Of a stretch of 64,000 nt of DNA, positions 16,105 through 25,668 are shown in pieces (position 1 is the stretch's first letter; the number at the start of each line of letters is the position of its first letter). Below the pieces are notes generated by a model. That model had not been told where the DNA came from, made no database searches, and saw only the letters and a program-made list of their open reading frames with translations. Source of the DNA: a virus. The stretch is taken from positions 81,754 to 145,753 of IMG/VR virus record IMGVR_UViG_3300031857_000028; one strand, 5' to 3'. The translations under genes and the position numbers were made by a program.

Positions 16105-19100
16105 TTAGTCTTGTCTGTTTTTTGGTATACCTGCTCTATTTGATAATCCACGCATTCTTTGACGAATAACAGCCATTGCTGCTCTGTGTGCAGGATGTTC
16201 TTTGTTATAATCCATTGCCGTGTCAATTTTAATTTCGTTACCCGTTTCTGGATTTGTAATACGCATTTTTAATAACGATTTAAATAATGTATTTGCGTTT
16301 ACTTTTTTCTTTGACGCACTTCCATCTTTTTTAGCAGGATATACGGAGATAGGTGCATCGAATGGTGCTGCTCTCCCGAGTACTTTTACCGGCATCGTAT
16401 GTCCCAGTGATGCTAATACCGATAATCGTGTATTTCCACCCAACAAATAATAGCCACTTACATGTTTAATAACAACTGGCATGGAAATTGGTTTCTTTGC
16501 TTTAATATCTGTTAACAATCCCGTAACATCCTTCTTATTACCAATCATTTGTTTTAGAATTTGCGTTTTATTTTTCCCACTTAAAATATCACCAACGTCA
16601 CTGTTTTCTAATGCTTTTAATTCGTTTATATCTAACACTTCGGCAGGTGCCTTTTTAATCATATCAATTAATTCATATGAAGAATCTGCTAGATTTGGAA
16701 ATGCTTTTAACGTTCGTTCGTTCTTGAAATACTCGTCAATTTCATGTTCCAATTCTTCTTCTGTATGTTCTTTCACATATATATAGACTTTTAAATTCTC
16801 AGAACTAGATTTACTTTCCATCAACATTGTCTCATTCTGTTGCATTGCAGCTTGCACCAATGCTTCTGCTGCTTTTCTAGCCGAATGTTCTTTTGGATAC
16901 GTTAATGCTGTAGCAACTAAAATTTTTCTACCAGTGTCGGGGTTTTCAACTCGTTGTCGCAATACCGACTTGGCACGTTTTACTGCTTTTTCATCTGGTT
17001 TTTTCTTACCACGTTTTGTTGGTTCACCGTGCTGAGCAGTTAGTTTTCTGGCTTCTTCCGATTCCGTTGTTGTTTTTACAATCTTATCAAAGATTTTTTG
17101 GTCGAACTTTCCATACACTTTTGTGAAAATTTCTTGTTTTGCACGGTCAGTAATTTGTGGGTCACCCATTACGGCACGAAGTTGTGTTCCACTGATATTT
17201 TTTCCGTCAATTGACAATTGCATTTCTGGTGCAACAATAAAATATCCTTGGTCTTTAAATCCTTTACGTTCTTCTTCCGGTACATCATCAAAATTTCTAA
17301 AGTATTTACCGCCACTTAAACGTTCCGAGTCCTTTTGACTGACTGCGGTTACATACGTAGTATCTTCAGGTACTTTTTCTAGAATTTCCACAGGTGCATA
17401 TGGATTTTTAACTTGAACAATCATCTCTTCCGGAATATCAAACATTCGGGTCATGATTTCTTGTCTGTCCCTGAACTCAAATGGTGATTTAATAGCATCC
17501 GTCTTACCGCTAGAAGCTATATATACATTCTCTTTCCCAAATTTCTCCACCAATCCTTCATAAATACTATAATGACCGGCATGGAACGGTTGGAATCGAC
17601 CCGTAAAGATTGCAATAGTTCGTTTTGGTGGAGTTTCTGCTGAGGGTTCCGTTGGTTCTGCTGCCGTAGGTTCTGTTTCCGTGGTACCCGGTGGATTGTA
17701 TGTTTGTTCGTATTCTTGTTTTGCAACACGATAATATCCATCACCATCTTTCACTAAATAATCACCTGGCTTCATCACCATTGATTGACCCCACGGAGCC
17801 GTAAATGTAATGTCTTCAGTTCCCGTATATGCCGCTACTTGTCGAGGAGATTGTTCAGGTATTTTTGTTCCGTTTGGTCCATCAGCATACAATTTATCAA
17901 ATTTACCTGCCTTGACCACATATTGCTCGCCGGACGGTCCAGACATAATAATGTCGCCTACTTCTGCCACATTTTCAGTTTCTTTACCATCAGCTGTCAC
18001 CGTAACAACTTTCAATCCGTCAACGGTATTTTTTGCAAACGACATCGGTTTCATACCTTCTAAGTCTGAGGCATCTCCTATGTCATTGCCTTGTGCATAT
18101 TGTTTTGCTTGTTTTGTGGTTGGTTTAAATTCTAATTTAGACGCCACATCTTTTATATCAGTTAGTTCAGGTGTTTTTGGTTCTTCCGATTCTTTTGGAG
18201 CCATTCCAAACTTAAATGTTCCCGTAATTTGATTTATAGGAGCAAATTGTCCGGTAAACTTATAGGGTTTCCCGTTATAAATAAATACCACACCTTCCGA
18301 TGGGACGATGTTATCAATTCCCATACCCTCCAGACGTTCTAATTCCCTCTGTAGCTTAGCAATCTTATCTGGTTGGTCACTATCTCTGATTGCTTTAATG
18401 GCTTCCAGCACGTCCCGTTTGAGCTGGGCACTGGCCTCTGGATTATTCGATGATAAGAAGTTGGTAACTCTCCGCAATGAGTCAGTTCCGACTTGTAAGA
18501 AAGTAGTTTCTATCGGCTTAATCATTGCCTTTTGTTTTTGTGCTAATTCATTTTTCTCAAACTCTCTAAACCACTTCTTGGTTTCGTCGTTCTCAATATC
18601 TTTCACCCCAAATTTTTTACTACCGTCTGTCCAACGATCTACTAACCCATTAAATTCCTTCTCGGATAGTTCGATTCCCTTAGATTGCATTTGTTGAGTA
18701 AGTTCACGTTCCCACCAAGCACGACGATAATCTGCTAGGGTAGCTTTGTCATCTAATTCAAATTCTTGAGCAACTCTATCTAACCGACCAGAATAGTCTT
18801 CAGCTTTCTGTTGATACGTCTCTGTTTCGGCATCACTGAATACAATAGTTTTTGGACCGCTAATACCAAATGTTTTTTGTTGTTCTGCTCCAACCGCAGT
18901 AACTGCATCAGCAAATTCCTTTCCATCGGTTGTTGACCGACCAATTTCATTTCCGTCTTCATCATATTCGATAGTTCCATGCATGACCAAGACACTTTTC
19001 CCATACGGAATGACATTTTGTGTATCTGGGAGGATAACTTCCAAACTCATGAACTTAGAACCACTTCCAAACATTTGCTGAATTTGTTCAGGGGTCATTC

Positions 19101-20301
19101 TTTCTACTGCTGCCTGCAAATCTTCTGCGGCACCAGTAAATGCCTTTTCAATTCCGCCACGCCCAGAAAACATTTGACGAATACCTGCCACATCTAATGC
19201 ATTCTTTCCACGATTTTTTACATGACTTTTGTTACGTGCAAATACAATTTGCCCATCACGCACGGTAAATGCAATATTTTGCCCATCTAACTTTTCGGTG
19301 ACAGGTGCTTCTTGGTCTAATCCACCTAACAATCCACGATTAATCATTTCTTTCATGTCAGCAAAGGAAAGATCTTCGTCTTCAAACGGGTGTGCTAAAT
19401 GTCCTGCAGCACCTCCTTCCACGATTAATCCTTCGGAAAGGAAGATGTTCTTATTCATCTTTGCATAATTACGCATCAATACTCCTGCAAGTGCATTTGC
19501 CTCATTTTCAATTGGCGAACCCGTTGCAGTATCTACTGATGGGGTTGTTAGTTGCCCGTTTTGCATTTGTTTGACATGTACCAATTCATGTGCAAGCGTA
19601 CGTAAAATGTCTGCTAATAAACGATTTTTTACGACTACTGCAACCTTATTTAGTTTTGGATTATAATGACCCAAACTCATCATGTCTTTCGTAGGTTCAA
19701 TAATTACAAATGTTGGTCTGTCAGTAATTTCCAACTGTTTCATTGCATACAGAACAAATGTAGCAATACTTTTCTTGATGGCATCTTGCTTCGACGGTGT
19801 ACGACGTTTTACCGCCGATGGTTTCTTTGGTGTAGACTTTTTAGTTGATTTTTTTGGTGTAGACGCAGTAGTTTTCTTTTCGGGTTTTTTTGACGGTGTA
19901 GATTTCTTGGTCGATGGTTCCGGCGGACTTCCGTCTTTTTTATCTCGACCATGATCTTTTTTTGCTAAACGCCAACCGTTGCCAGGACCATCTGGATGAT
20001 GAACGTCATGGTTTTTCATTTTAGCTTTTCCGTGTTTTTTTACTGCTTTTGCACGATCACGATTCCGTTGGACTCTATCATCTTGCGTATCACGTAAATA
20101 TTTTCTAACTTTTTCTGGATGTCTTTTATAATATCTACGCACACGTTCCGTACTGGACTTTTCCTCTTCTATTGGGTCCAAGTCTGCAAAACGTTTTGTA
20201 AGTACCTCCTTATCTTCCGGCGGTGGTACTTTCTTAAAGGCTCCAGTGAACCCACTTAATGCGTAATCGGGTGAATCGTACGGATTGTTTTCTTCTTTCA
20301 T
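16105..20301 (-). CDS. Giant multidomain protein: zincin, KxDG nucleotidyltransferase, HxGH nucleotidylyltransferase, ParB-like
   Basis: This 1398-residue protein contains, in order: a Lys-rich N-terminus with an HNH-like HDVHHPDG patch (98-105); a zincin with HELVH at 238-242 and downstream ENEA at 265-268; a covalent nucleotidyltransferase/ligase-type domain with TEKLDGQN (nucleophile K337), SEGVVF at 668-673 and K681; a Thr/Glu/Pro linker (872-892); an NMN-adenylyl/cytidylyltransferase-like domain with GRFQPFHAGH at 901-910 and ISGTQLR at 1036-1042; repeat NPDTG to KEHSA (1120-1145); a ParB/sulfiredoxin-like GGNTRLSVLA near 1288; and a second repeat NPETG to KEHPA (1350-1375). LIVE-GG (293-298) and MLME-SK (1159-1164) resemble prohead-protease sites at domain joints. 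It is late, preceded by TATTTATA. RNA/DNA repair and NAD metabolism are possible roles, unproven. Confidence 0.85.
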   Translation of the reverse strand: MKEENNPYDSPDYALSGFTGAFKKVPPPEDKEVLTKRFADLDPIEEEKSSTERVRRYYKRHPEKVRKYLRDTQDDRVQRNRDRAKAVKKHGKAKMKNHDVHHPDGPGNGWRLAKKDHGRDKKDGSPPEPSTKKSTPSKKPEKKTTASTPKKSTKKSTPKKPSAVKRRTPSKQDAIKKSIATFVLYAMKQLEITDRPTFVIIEPTKDMMSLGHYNPKLNKVAVVVKNRLLADILRTLAHELVHVKQMQNGQLTTPSVDTATGSPIENEANALAGVLMRNYAKMNKNIFLSEGLIVEGGAAGHLAHPFEDEDLSFADMKEMINRGLLGGLDQEAPVTEKLDGQNIAFTVRDGQIVFARNKSHVKNRGKNALDVAGIRQMFSGRGGIEKAFTGAAEDLQAAVERMTPEQIQQMFGSGSKFMSLEVILPDTQNVIPYGKSVLVMHGTIEYDEDGNEIGRSTTDGKEFADAVTAVGAEQQKTFGISGPKTIVFSDAETETYQQKAEDYSGRLDRVAQEFELDDKATLADYRRAWWERELTQQMQSKGIELSEKEFNGLVDRWTDGSKKFGVKDIENDETKKWFREFEKNELAQKQKAMIKPIETTFLQVGTDSLRRVTNFLSSNNPEASAQLKRDVLEAIKAIRDSDQPDKIAKLQRELERLEGMGIDNIVPSEGVVFIYNGKPYKFTGQFAPINQITGTFKFGMAPKESEEPKTPELTDIKDVASKLEFKPTTKQAKQYAQGNDIGDASDLEGMKPMSFAKNTVDGLKVVTVTADGKETENVAEVGDIIMSGPSGEQYVVKAGKFDKLYADGPNGTKIPEQSPRQVAAYTGTEDITFTAPWGQSMVMKPGDYLVKDGDGYYRVAKQEYEQTYNPPGTTETEPTAAEPTEPSAETPPKRTIAIFTGRFQPFHAGHYSIYEGLVEKFGKENVYIASSGKTDAIKSPFEFRDRQEIMTRMFDIPEEMIVQVKNPYAPVEILEKVPEDTTYVTAVSQKDSERLSGGKYFRNFDDVPEEERKGFKDQGYFIVAPEMQLSIDGKNISGTQLRAVMGDPQITDRAKQEIFTKVYGKFDQKIFDKIVKTTTESEEARKLTAQHGEPTKRGKKKPDEKAVKRAKSVLRQRVENPDTGRKILVATALTYPKEHSARKAAEALVQAAMQQNETMLMESKSSSENLKVYIYVKEHTEEELEHEIDEYFKNERTLKAFPNLADSSYELIDMIKKAPAEVLDINELKALENSDVGDILSGKNKTQILKQMIGNKKDVTGLLTDIKAKKPISMPVVIKHVSGYYLLGGNTRLSVLASLGHTMPVKVLGRAAPFDAPISVYPAKKDGSASKKKVNANTLFKSLLKMRITNPETGNEIKIDTAMDYNKEHPAHRAAMAVIRQRMRGLSNRAGIPKNRQD

Positions 20302-20333
20302 AAAGTAGTATTTGGTAAATATTATAAACTTCT

Positions 20334-20341
20334 TATAAATA
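20334..20341 (-). promoter_or_regulatory. Putative late promoter element TATTTATA
   Basis: Sense CTCTATTTATAAG lies 32 nt ahead of the ATG of the giant multidomain gene, in a 61-nt gap. The same gap has a second AT-rich block but no good ribosome site. Confidence 0.45.
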
Positions 20342-20362
20342 GAGTTTCTACTCTAAAAAACA

Positions 20363-20581
20363 TTACCATGAGCCTCTTGGCCACACTTGTCCGACCGTTG
20401 GAACAACCATTCCGCTCACTGATTGTGTAGGAAGTTGTGTAATTGCACGAGGCTCACTTCCAGAGTATCCTATTATTGTAGGATATGTTAACATATACGT
20501 AATATGCGAATTCAGATTTATTTGCATTTCTTGTACAGAAGCTGTTACAATTCCTGTGTCTAAAAAAGAACCGGTTGACAT
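20363..20581 (-). CDS. Small virion-associated protein, unrecognised
   Basis: This 72-residue protein is rich in Ser, Thr, Gln and Pro with the beta-prone composition of nearby fibre proteins (TGSFLDTGIVTASVQEMQIN; ends GQVWPRGSW). No family is recognised. It is coupled to the upstream gene by TAATATG and precedes the giant gene by 61 nt, so it closes the fibre gene cluster. It may be a small fibre cap or accessory protein. Confidence 0.5.
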   Translation of the reverse strand: MSTGSFLDTGIVTASVQEMQINLNSHITYMLTYPTIIGYSGSEPRAITQLPTQSVSGMVVPTVGQVWPRGSW

Positions 20582-20582
20582 A

Positions 20583-21524
20583 TTATTCGCTTCTCATAAT
20601 TAACCGATTATTCGTCGTAAAACTTCTATCGGCTACTATAGAACTATCACTAAATTCAATATTTGATGAAACAAAATAGGTACTTGATGTGTTATACACA
20701 TTAATAGTATATGTTGCGTTGGTGACAAAGTCGGACGATTTTACCAATCCCATCATACGCAACAGATTATGTGGTCCATACTGTACCATCGGTATAAACA
20801 ATCCTACTGAAAGAAACTGCGCATTTCTTGATGTTGCCAAACTACTGTGTACATAATTTTGAAATGTTTCTGGAACCGGTACTTGACTTGCACTGAGTGG
20901 CGTGTACATCAAATATGATTGTCTGTATTCTGGTGCATTTGCATTATGTGTTCCTACAATTACTCCCTCGTTTGTAACATTTCCATACACATCCTTCGTT
21001 CGTTCTACAAATCCAAATGCTGCAGCACCCGGCAAATTATCTGCAATAAGTATACCCATATCGCCACCGGAAATAATACACACTCGGTGGTCGTACAATG
21101 CACCTGAGTTGGGTGCGCCGCCGGTTGTTATTACCATCGACGTTGCTCCCGTGTTACCAATTCCCAACGACCGATTACTGCCCCCGACACTTCCACTACC
21201 ATCGTGGTCAAAACCAACGGTAACTGCTACACTATATCGGGTCGTGGATACGGCAATATTCCCATAATCCAATCGAATATATACAGGATACCCATTATTG
21301 TGCAGTACATCATTCATACTAAATACTTGATATCCCGTCGATCTCGTACTTGCTGGCGGCGGTGTTGCTGAACTTGTGTTAATACCCCCGACTGCATTGG
21401 TGTTTATCCACCCTGCAGCCGACAAGCTATCTCCTATAACCTTCACAAAACTAGTAAACGATTCTGATGTTGCCGTTGCAGGCGATGCCGCATGTAATAA
21501 TGAGGATGTAACAATAACTGTCAT
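20583..21524 (-). CDS. Fibre-associated structural protein, copy 1
   Basis: This 313-residue beta-rich, Gly/Ser/Thr/Asn-rich protein has no catalytic motif. It shares a scheme with the next gene: a tyrosine-rich FxxND...YPVYIRLDYGN segment near residue 80, glycine-rich middle and Asn/Tyr-rich C-terminus. The pair looks like an old duplication. Being in the fibre cluster, it may form a fibre tip or particle decoration that binds the host surface. The start is ATG 21524, six bases past GGAG and overlapping the upstream stop (TGATG). Confidence 0.58.
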   Translation of the reverse strand: MTVIVTSSLLHAASPATATSESFTSFVKVIGDSLSAAGWINTNAVGGINTSSATPPPASTRSTGYQVFSMNDVLHNNGYPVYIRLDYGNIAVSTTRYSVAVTVGFDHDGSGSVGGSNRSLGIGNTGATSMVITTGGAPNSGALYDHRVCIISGGDMGILIADNLPGAAAFGFVERTKDVYGNVTNEGVIVGTHNANAPEYRQSYLMYTPLSASQVPVPETFQNYVHSSLATSRNAQFLSVGLFIPMVQYGPHNLLRMMGLVKSSDFVTNATYTINVYNTSSTYFVSSNIEFSDSSIVADRSFTTNNRLIMRSE

Positions 21525-22393
21525 CAAGTACTCCGTAGTAAAAAGACGTTGTTTGTGTACATATTTGGAGAATTTGTTCCAAAATTTATGTAATCTCGTT
21601 GGGTTCCGTACACGGTATATGGTACAGTTTGTAATATTGCGTTTACGTCGGCAGTAAATGCAACTAATATATTTGGGGTCGGGTTCAGTGGTCGGCCTGC
21701 AAACGGGTAGATTAGACCAGCCACAAATCGTCCGTCATACAACGATGGCCTACGTGATGATTTAGAGTTTGGTATAAATCCGCTTTCTCTTGATGCCGGT
21801 GCATTTCCGTATATGGCAGTTTGCGAATATAAAATTTTTGTGGCAACTACATTTCCTTCTGTACCAAGCATATGAAATCCACTGCCTGTTGGTTGACCAT
21901 TCGTACCATACAGTCGTTCAAAAACAAAAAATTGACCGGTTGCCATTTGTGGAAAATAGGCAACCGTCATAAAAGATCCATCTCCACAACCATGTATAGT
22001 ACTACCGGAAACTGGTGTTGTGGTGTATGCGGCAACATTTGATATTTCTGTCAACGTATCAATTCCTGTGAACGATCCAGAACTATTATGTGCTGTACCC
22101 ATTTGACAATATAGTTGTACACCATTGATTTGGCCGCCACTAAAATATCGCACTCTAATAAATAATGGATTCGTACTTTGCCACGAATCATTGAACGCAA
22201 ATACGTCATACGTATACTGTTGATTTGCTGTACCAAATGGAGTTAGTGTATTTAAATTATCTAATGAACCCGATTGCACCGTTCTCGTAAATCCGCATGT
22301 AGTAAATGCTTCACGCACACTTGATACCGTTTCTACTAACGATGCGGCAACCTGCATATTCGGATTTAATATTGATTTATAGTATGATGCCAT
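21524..22393 (-). CDS. Fibre-associated structural protein, copy 2
   Basis: This 289-residue beta-rich protein is related in layout to its neighbour at 20583-21524: YTYDVFAFNDSWQ, then PLFIRVRYFSGGQ, a Gly/Ser-rich centre with FMTVAYFPQMATGQFFVFER and an Asn/Thr-rich end. No known enzymatic motif is present. It follows the 941-residue fibre gene with a clear GGAG ribosome site, so it is likely assembled on or near that fibre. Divergence between the two copies suggests separate binding specificities (inference). Confidence 0.58.
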   Translation of the reverse strand: MASYYKSILNPNMQVAASLVETVSSVREAFTTCGFTRTVQSGSLDNLNTLTPFGTANQQYTYDVFAFNDSWQSTNPLFIRVRYFSGGQINGVQLYCQMGTAHNSSGSFTGIDTLTEISNVAAYTTTPVSGSTIHGCGDGSFMTVAYFPQMATGQFFVFERLYGTNGQPTGSGFHMLGTEGNVVATKILYSQTAIYGNAPASRESGFIPNSKSSRRPSLYDGRFVAGLIYPFAGRPLNPTPNILVAFTADVNAILQTVPYTVYGTQRDYINFGTNSPNMYTNNVFLLRST

Positions 22394-22405
22394 TACATGA
22401 CTCCT

Positions 22406-25231
22406 TTATTCTAACACAATTCGATTGAATGACATGGAAATGTCAGTGGTAGTTCCAGACAGATTGGTTACTGTATAATATATAGTTGATACCGTCACTG
22501 GATCCATGTTTGCCCCGTTTGCTATAGGGGACAATGTATAATTATATAACGCCGGAGAACCGCTTAGAATCAAATCGGTTATGATTCCAGAATTATTTGC
22601 AGGGTCAGTTCCGATTGGTCGAGTTAAATCACTGTTTACGTATGATTGAGAACCATATAATCTAAGGCGCACGTCGGTATTTACTTGGGTAGAAAGTAAC
22701 ATAAACGTTTTTCCAAGAGAAATACTTCCGGTGTAATTTTGATTTGGTGATATACTTGCAACATTTGCCGAAACCGTCCCTCTACTCAAACTAGTTTGTG
22801 ACTGATTACTATTTAATGCATATGAAGCCGTTGTTGCAAAACTTGCAGAAGGAACGTTTGTAGATGACCCAATTCGCACCATTCCAATACTTGCACTTGC
22901 ATTTATAGGAACGTTGTCACCGTCATTTTCACTAACACCTAGTTGAACAAAACTACCCGACGTTAGATATACCACTGCGCCCGCATGTGTACCCGGGTCG
23001 TTGTGTTCAAAATATGCAACAGTAGAACTATACCCAACCGTTTCGGTCCCATCTACTACAATCGATATTCTTCTACCTAAGCCAGTGTTGGCGTTCCAGT
23101 GACAATACCCCGATATTGTATACCACCCGTCTGCCCCATTTGGTACTATTAATTTTGTTGGGTCACTTATATCCCAGAAATTCAAATCATCTCTACGTTC
23201 CGTAGTAAACGGAATGTAGTTCAAATTGTTATCTGTTAATGTTAAACTTGCCGACCTATATACATTCACACCGACAGTACTTCCAGTTAGATTAACCGTA
23301 ATTCCAGATAACGATGTTAGTGCATAACTTGATGTTATTGCTGTGTTTGCAAATGACGCACTTGTTGCAAAACTTGCACTAATAGAACTCGACGCCCAAC
23401 TTGCACTAACACTACTTCCTCCCCCAGTCCCGCCATTTAATGCAAATGATGCCGTTACTGCATATGACGCACTTTGAACAGACCCTAATAATACACTAGC
23501 AGTTGCTGCATATGACGCACTTTCGATTGAACCCAGTAATAGACTAGCCGTGGCAGCAGAAGTTGCTGTACTTGCTGTTGCACTATTTCGTGCCCAACTA
23601 CTCGTTCCTAAAAATCCAACTTGATTTACTAAAGAACTGGTAAATGCATTTGCTAATACGTGACCCGTTCTGGTAATTCGTGCCAATAAGTTACCACCTT
23701 GTAATTGAACGGGACGTATACCAAGATTACTTCTAAATTCAAAATCAGTTCCGGCAAATTCTGAACCAATAACAAATTGGTTATTTGAAACATCCCCAGT
23801 AACCCCGAACCAGCTGGTAAATCTATTTGTTCTTGCTAAACCAAACACTACACTGGTTTTTGCCGAAGTACCTGTAGTAAAGTGGTATGCCACTTGATTG
23901 GAATCATTACTTGGGTCAAAGTTTTCATTAACACTAAACCCATTACTTGATTGCGGATAAAATATTTGACTACCCAATACTAATGTATTTGGGCTGGATA
24001 TGGCCAGTGAACCGCTGACTACGCTTAATCCAGAAGTTCTTAACGATCCGGTAATTTCTGTGTCACCGATAACTCGTAGTTCTACCGGTAAACTACTAGA
24101 CAATGTTAACGAACCCGTAATTGTCTGATTTCCAATGAATATATTTGAACCGGTGGTTGCAAACGAACCCGTGTTAATTGGTGCACCACCTCCACCACCA
24201 TTCAAAGCAAACGATGCCGTTAATGCAGTTGTTGCATAACTTGCGCTGATTGAACTGGATGCCCAACTAGATGAAATTGCATTAGATTGTGTAGAACCAT
24301 TCCCATCTGAACCAACCCCAACTTCTCGACCGAGGTCTGCAAATGGTGTGGAAGAATGTCTGAAAAAATCAAATACTGCTTTACAGCCAACTGAAGTATT
24401 TATCGTTGATGCACAGATACCAACGCGGTTTGGGAGTTGAGTACTAAACCATGATGAAGCAGGTTCACTAAATAATATATCATATTCAACACCATCAAAC
24501 GAACGTGCAAAGTATAATGTAGTTCCATCAAAATCAATTCTATGAAATACTGTCGGTGAAAATGCACCACCTTCATATGAAATTGAATTGAAACTTGTAA
24601 AACTATTATATCTTAAAACTTGTGTATTTAATAGTCGAATATCATTACTCGGTCCACAAAAAATTCTGAAGACTGTAACTTTTCCGCTAACCGTATCTCT
24701 CAAGTATATTGCAGAATTATGATATGTATTTTTCCCTAAAAGTTCCATTCTAGTAAGTACTGTAAAACCTCCAGTAGGTAAAACTTTTTCTATGGCAGTA
24801 GGGTTGTCCCCCGAACCAGTCAGTGGAGTTATGATACACCGTCCGTTCAATACTGTAACTGTTCCACTGCCAGTTGCCAAAGTCCATCCCGATGGAATTC
24901 CACTACCACTGACGGTAAACTCATCATTTAAGACCGACGGATTTGTCGGTGGAGCAAATGGGTCATATTTCGTATAAATTGCTTGACCACCTCCACCGCC
25001 ACCGCCATTCAACGCATACGAGGCAGTTAATGCGTATGAAGAAGAATTTGCTGTGTCCGCAATAGAGGCAGTTGGATTTGGCTTGTAATTCAGTAATACC
25101 AATTCACCATTATGTTTTTTAGAGAATAGCCGGCCATCGTAAGAATTAAATGCTAATTCTCCGACTGCCAAATATTGTGGATCTGGTGTGGAACCTGATG
25201 TTGGGTTACTTTTTACAATAATTCCTGCCAT
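22406..25231 (-). CDS. Tail fibre protein with repeated ASYALNG modules
   Basis: The N-terminus of this 941-residue protein (PQYLAVGELAFNSYDGRLFS) is the short attachment-type motif common at the start of phage fibres. It is followed by repeated SSYALTASYALNGG-like modules around residues 65-80, 325-350, 555-640 and 800, separated by beta-rich domains. One domain (about 95-300) looks like a concanavalin/LamG-type fold. Such alanine/serine modules probably form trimeric stalk segments. The same module is used in the 839-residue protein at 27765-30284, so domain shuffling between the two is likely. It presumably recognises the host surface. Confidence 0.78.
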   Translation of the reverse strand: MAGIIVKSNPTSGSTPDPQYLAVGELAFNSYDGRLFSKKHNGELVLLNYKPNPTASIADTANSSSYALTASYALNGGGGGGGQAIYTKYDPFAPPTNPSVLNDEFTVSGSGIPSGWTLATGSGTVTVLNGRCIITPLTGSGDNPTAIEKVLPTGGFTVLTRMELLGKNTYHNSAIYLRDTVSGKVTVFRIFCGPSNDIRLLNTQVLRYNSFTSFNSISYEGGAFSPTVFHRIDFDGTTLYFARSFDGVEYDILFSEPASSWFSTQLPNRVGICASTINTSVGCKAVFDFFRHSSTPFADLGREVGVGSDGNGSTQSNAISSSWASSSISASYATTALTASFALNGGGGGAPINTGSFATTGSNIFIGNQTITGSLTLSSSLPVELRVIGDTEITGSLRTSGLSVVSGSLAISSPNTLVLGSQIFYPQSSNGFSVNENFDPSNDSNQVAYHFTTGTSAKTSVVFGLARTNRFTSWFGVTGDVSNNQFVIGSEFAGTDFEFRSNLGIRPVQLQGGNLLARITRTGHVLANAFTSSLVNQVGFLGTSSWARNSATASTATSAATASLLLGSIESASYAATASVLLGSVQSASYAVTASFALNGGTGGGSSVSASWASSSISASFATSASFANTAITSSYALTSLSGITVNLTGSTVGVNVYRSASLTLTDNNLNYIPFTTERRDDLNFWDISDPTKLIVPNGADGWYTISGYCHWNANTGLGRRISIVVDGTETVGYSSTVAYFEHNDPGTHAGAVVYLTSGSFVQLGVSENDGDNVPINASASIGMVRIGSSTNVPSASFATTASYALNSNQSQTSLSRGTVSANVASISPNQNYTGSISLGKTFMLLSTQVNTDVRLRLYGSQSYVNSDLTRPIGTDPANNSGIITDLILSGSPALYNYTLSPIANGANMDPVTVSTIYYTVTNLSGTTTDISMSFNRIVLE

Positions 25232-25242
25232 AGTGTTATTCT

Positions 25243-25668
25243 CTAATCAATAATGTATGCATATGCAAATGGTCTACTTGTGACGTTTGATATAATTATA
25301 TTTAAAAATACTGAAGACACGTTTACGTTTGACCCGGTATTCGTGTATAGGATATTATCAAACACCGATGATACGTTTACGTTTGACCCCGTGGTTGTGT
25401 ATAGAATATTATCAAACACTGAGGAGACATTTACTACGGAACCAGTGTTCGTATATAAAATATTATCAAATACAGAGGACACTCTTGTTAAAGAACTACT
25501 TTCAGCTACCCCGACTATTAGTGTTATTAGGTCTTGGGTAATTCTAACGTCAGAACTACCGGATCCTATTAGTACGGTAGTTAAATCTTGGGTAATTCTA
25601 ACGTCAGAACTACCGGATCCTATTAATGTAGTGGTTAAGTCTTGGGTAACTCGTAAATCAGTGGACAT
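25243..25668 (-). CDS. Tail-associated protein made of 18-residue tandem repeats
   Basis: This 141-residue protein consists almost wholly of two sets of 18-residue repeats. Residues about 3-50 carry about three copies of a DVRITQDLTTVLIGSGSS unit and residues about 61-130 about four copies of a VSSVFDNILYTNTGSNVN unit. The DNA shows matching 54-bp periodicity with nearly identical neighbouring copies. The first unit resembles VTQ-type repeats found in many phage tail proteins. A beta-solenoid or fibre-shaft role is plausible. It overlaps the next gene by one base and sits between two fibre-type genes. Confidence 0.65.
   Translation of the reverse strand: MSTDLRVTQDLTTTLIGSGSSDVRITQDLTTVLIGSGSSDVRITQDLITLIVGVAESSSLTRVSSVFDNILYTNTGSVVNVSSVFDNILYTTTGSNVNVSSVFDNILYTNTGSNVNVSSVFLNIIISNVTSRPFAYAYIID
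25316..25477 (-). repeat. Three tandem 54-bp coding repeats
   Basis: Units start at 25316, 25370 and 25424 and encode the VSSVFDNILYTNTGS repeat; a decayed fourth unit precedes them at about 25280-25315. Units 1 and 2 are most alike. In-frame 54-bp length keeps the reading frame upon gain or loss of a copy. Confidence 0.85.
25532..25666 (-). repeat. Two and a half tandem 54-bp coding repeats
   Basis: Units start at 25532, 25586 and 25640 (partial) and encode the RITQDLTTVLIGSGSSD repeat. The first two are identical over more than 35 bases, suggesting recent duplication or gene-conversion-like homogenisation. Confidence 0.85.

Noticed and set aside
25316-25666. Regular 54-bp repeats that might suggest a CRISPR-like array
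   Set aside because: There are no unique spacers; the repeats are contiguous, in frame and encode an 18-residue protein repeat.
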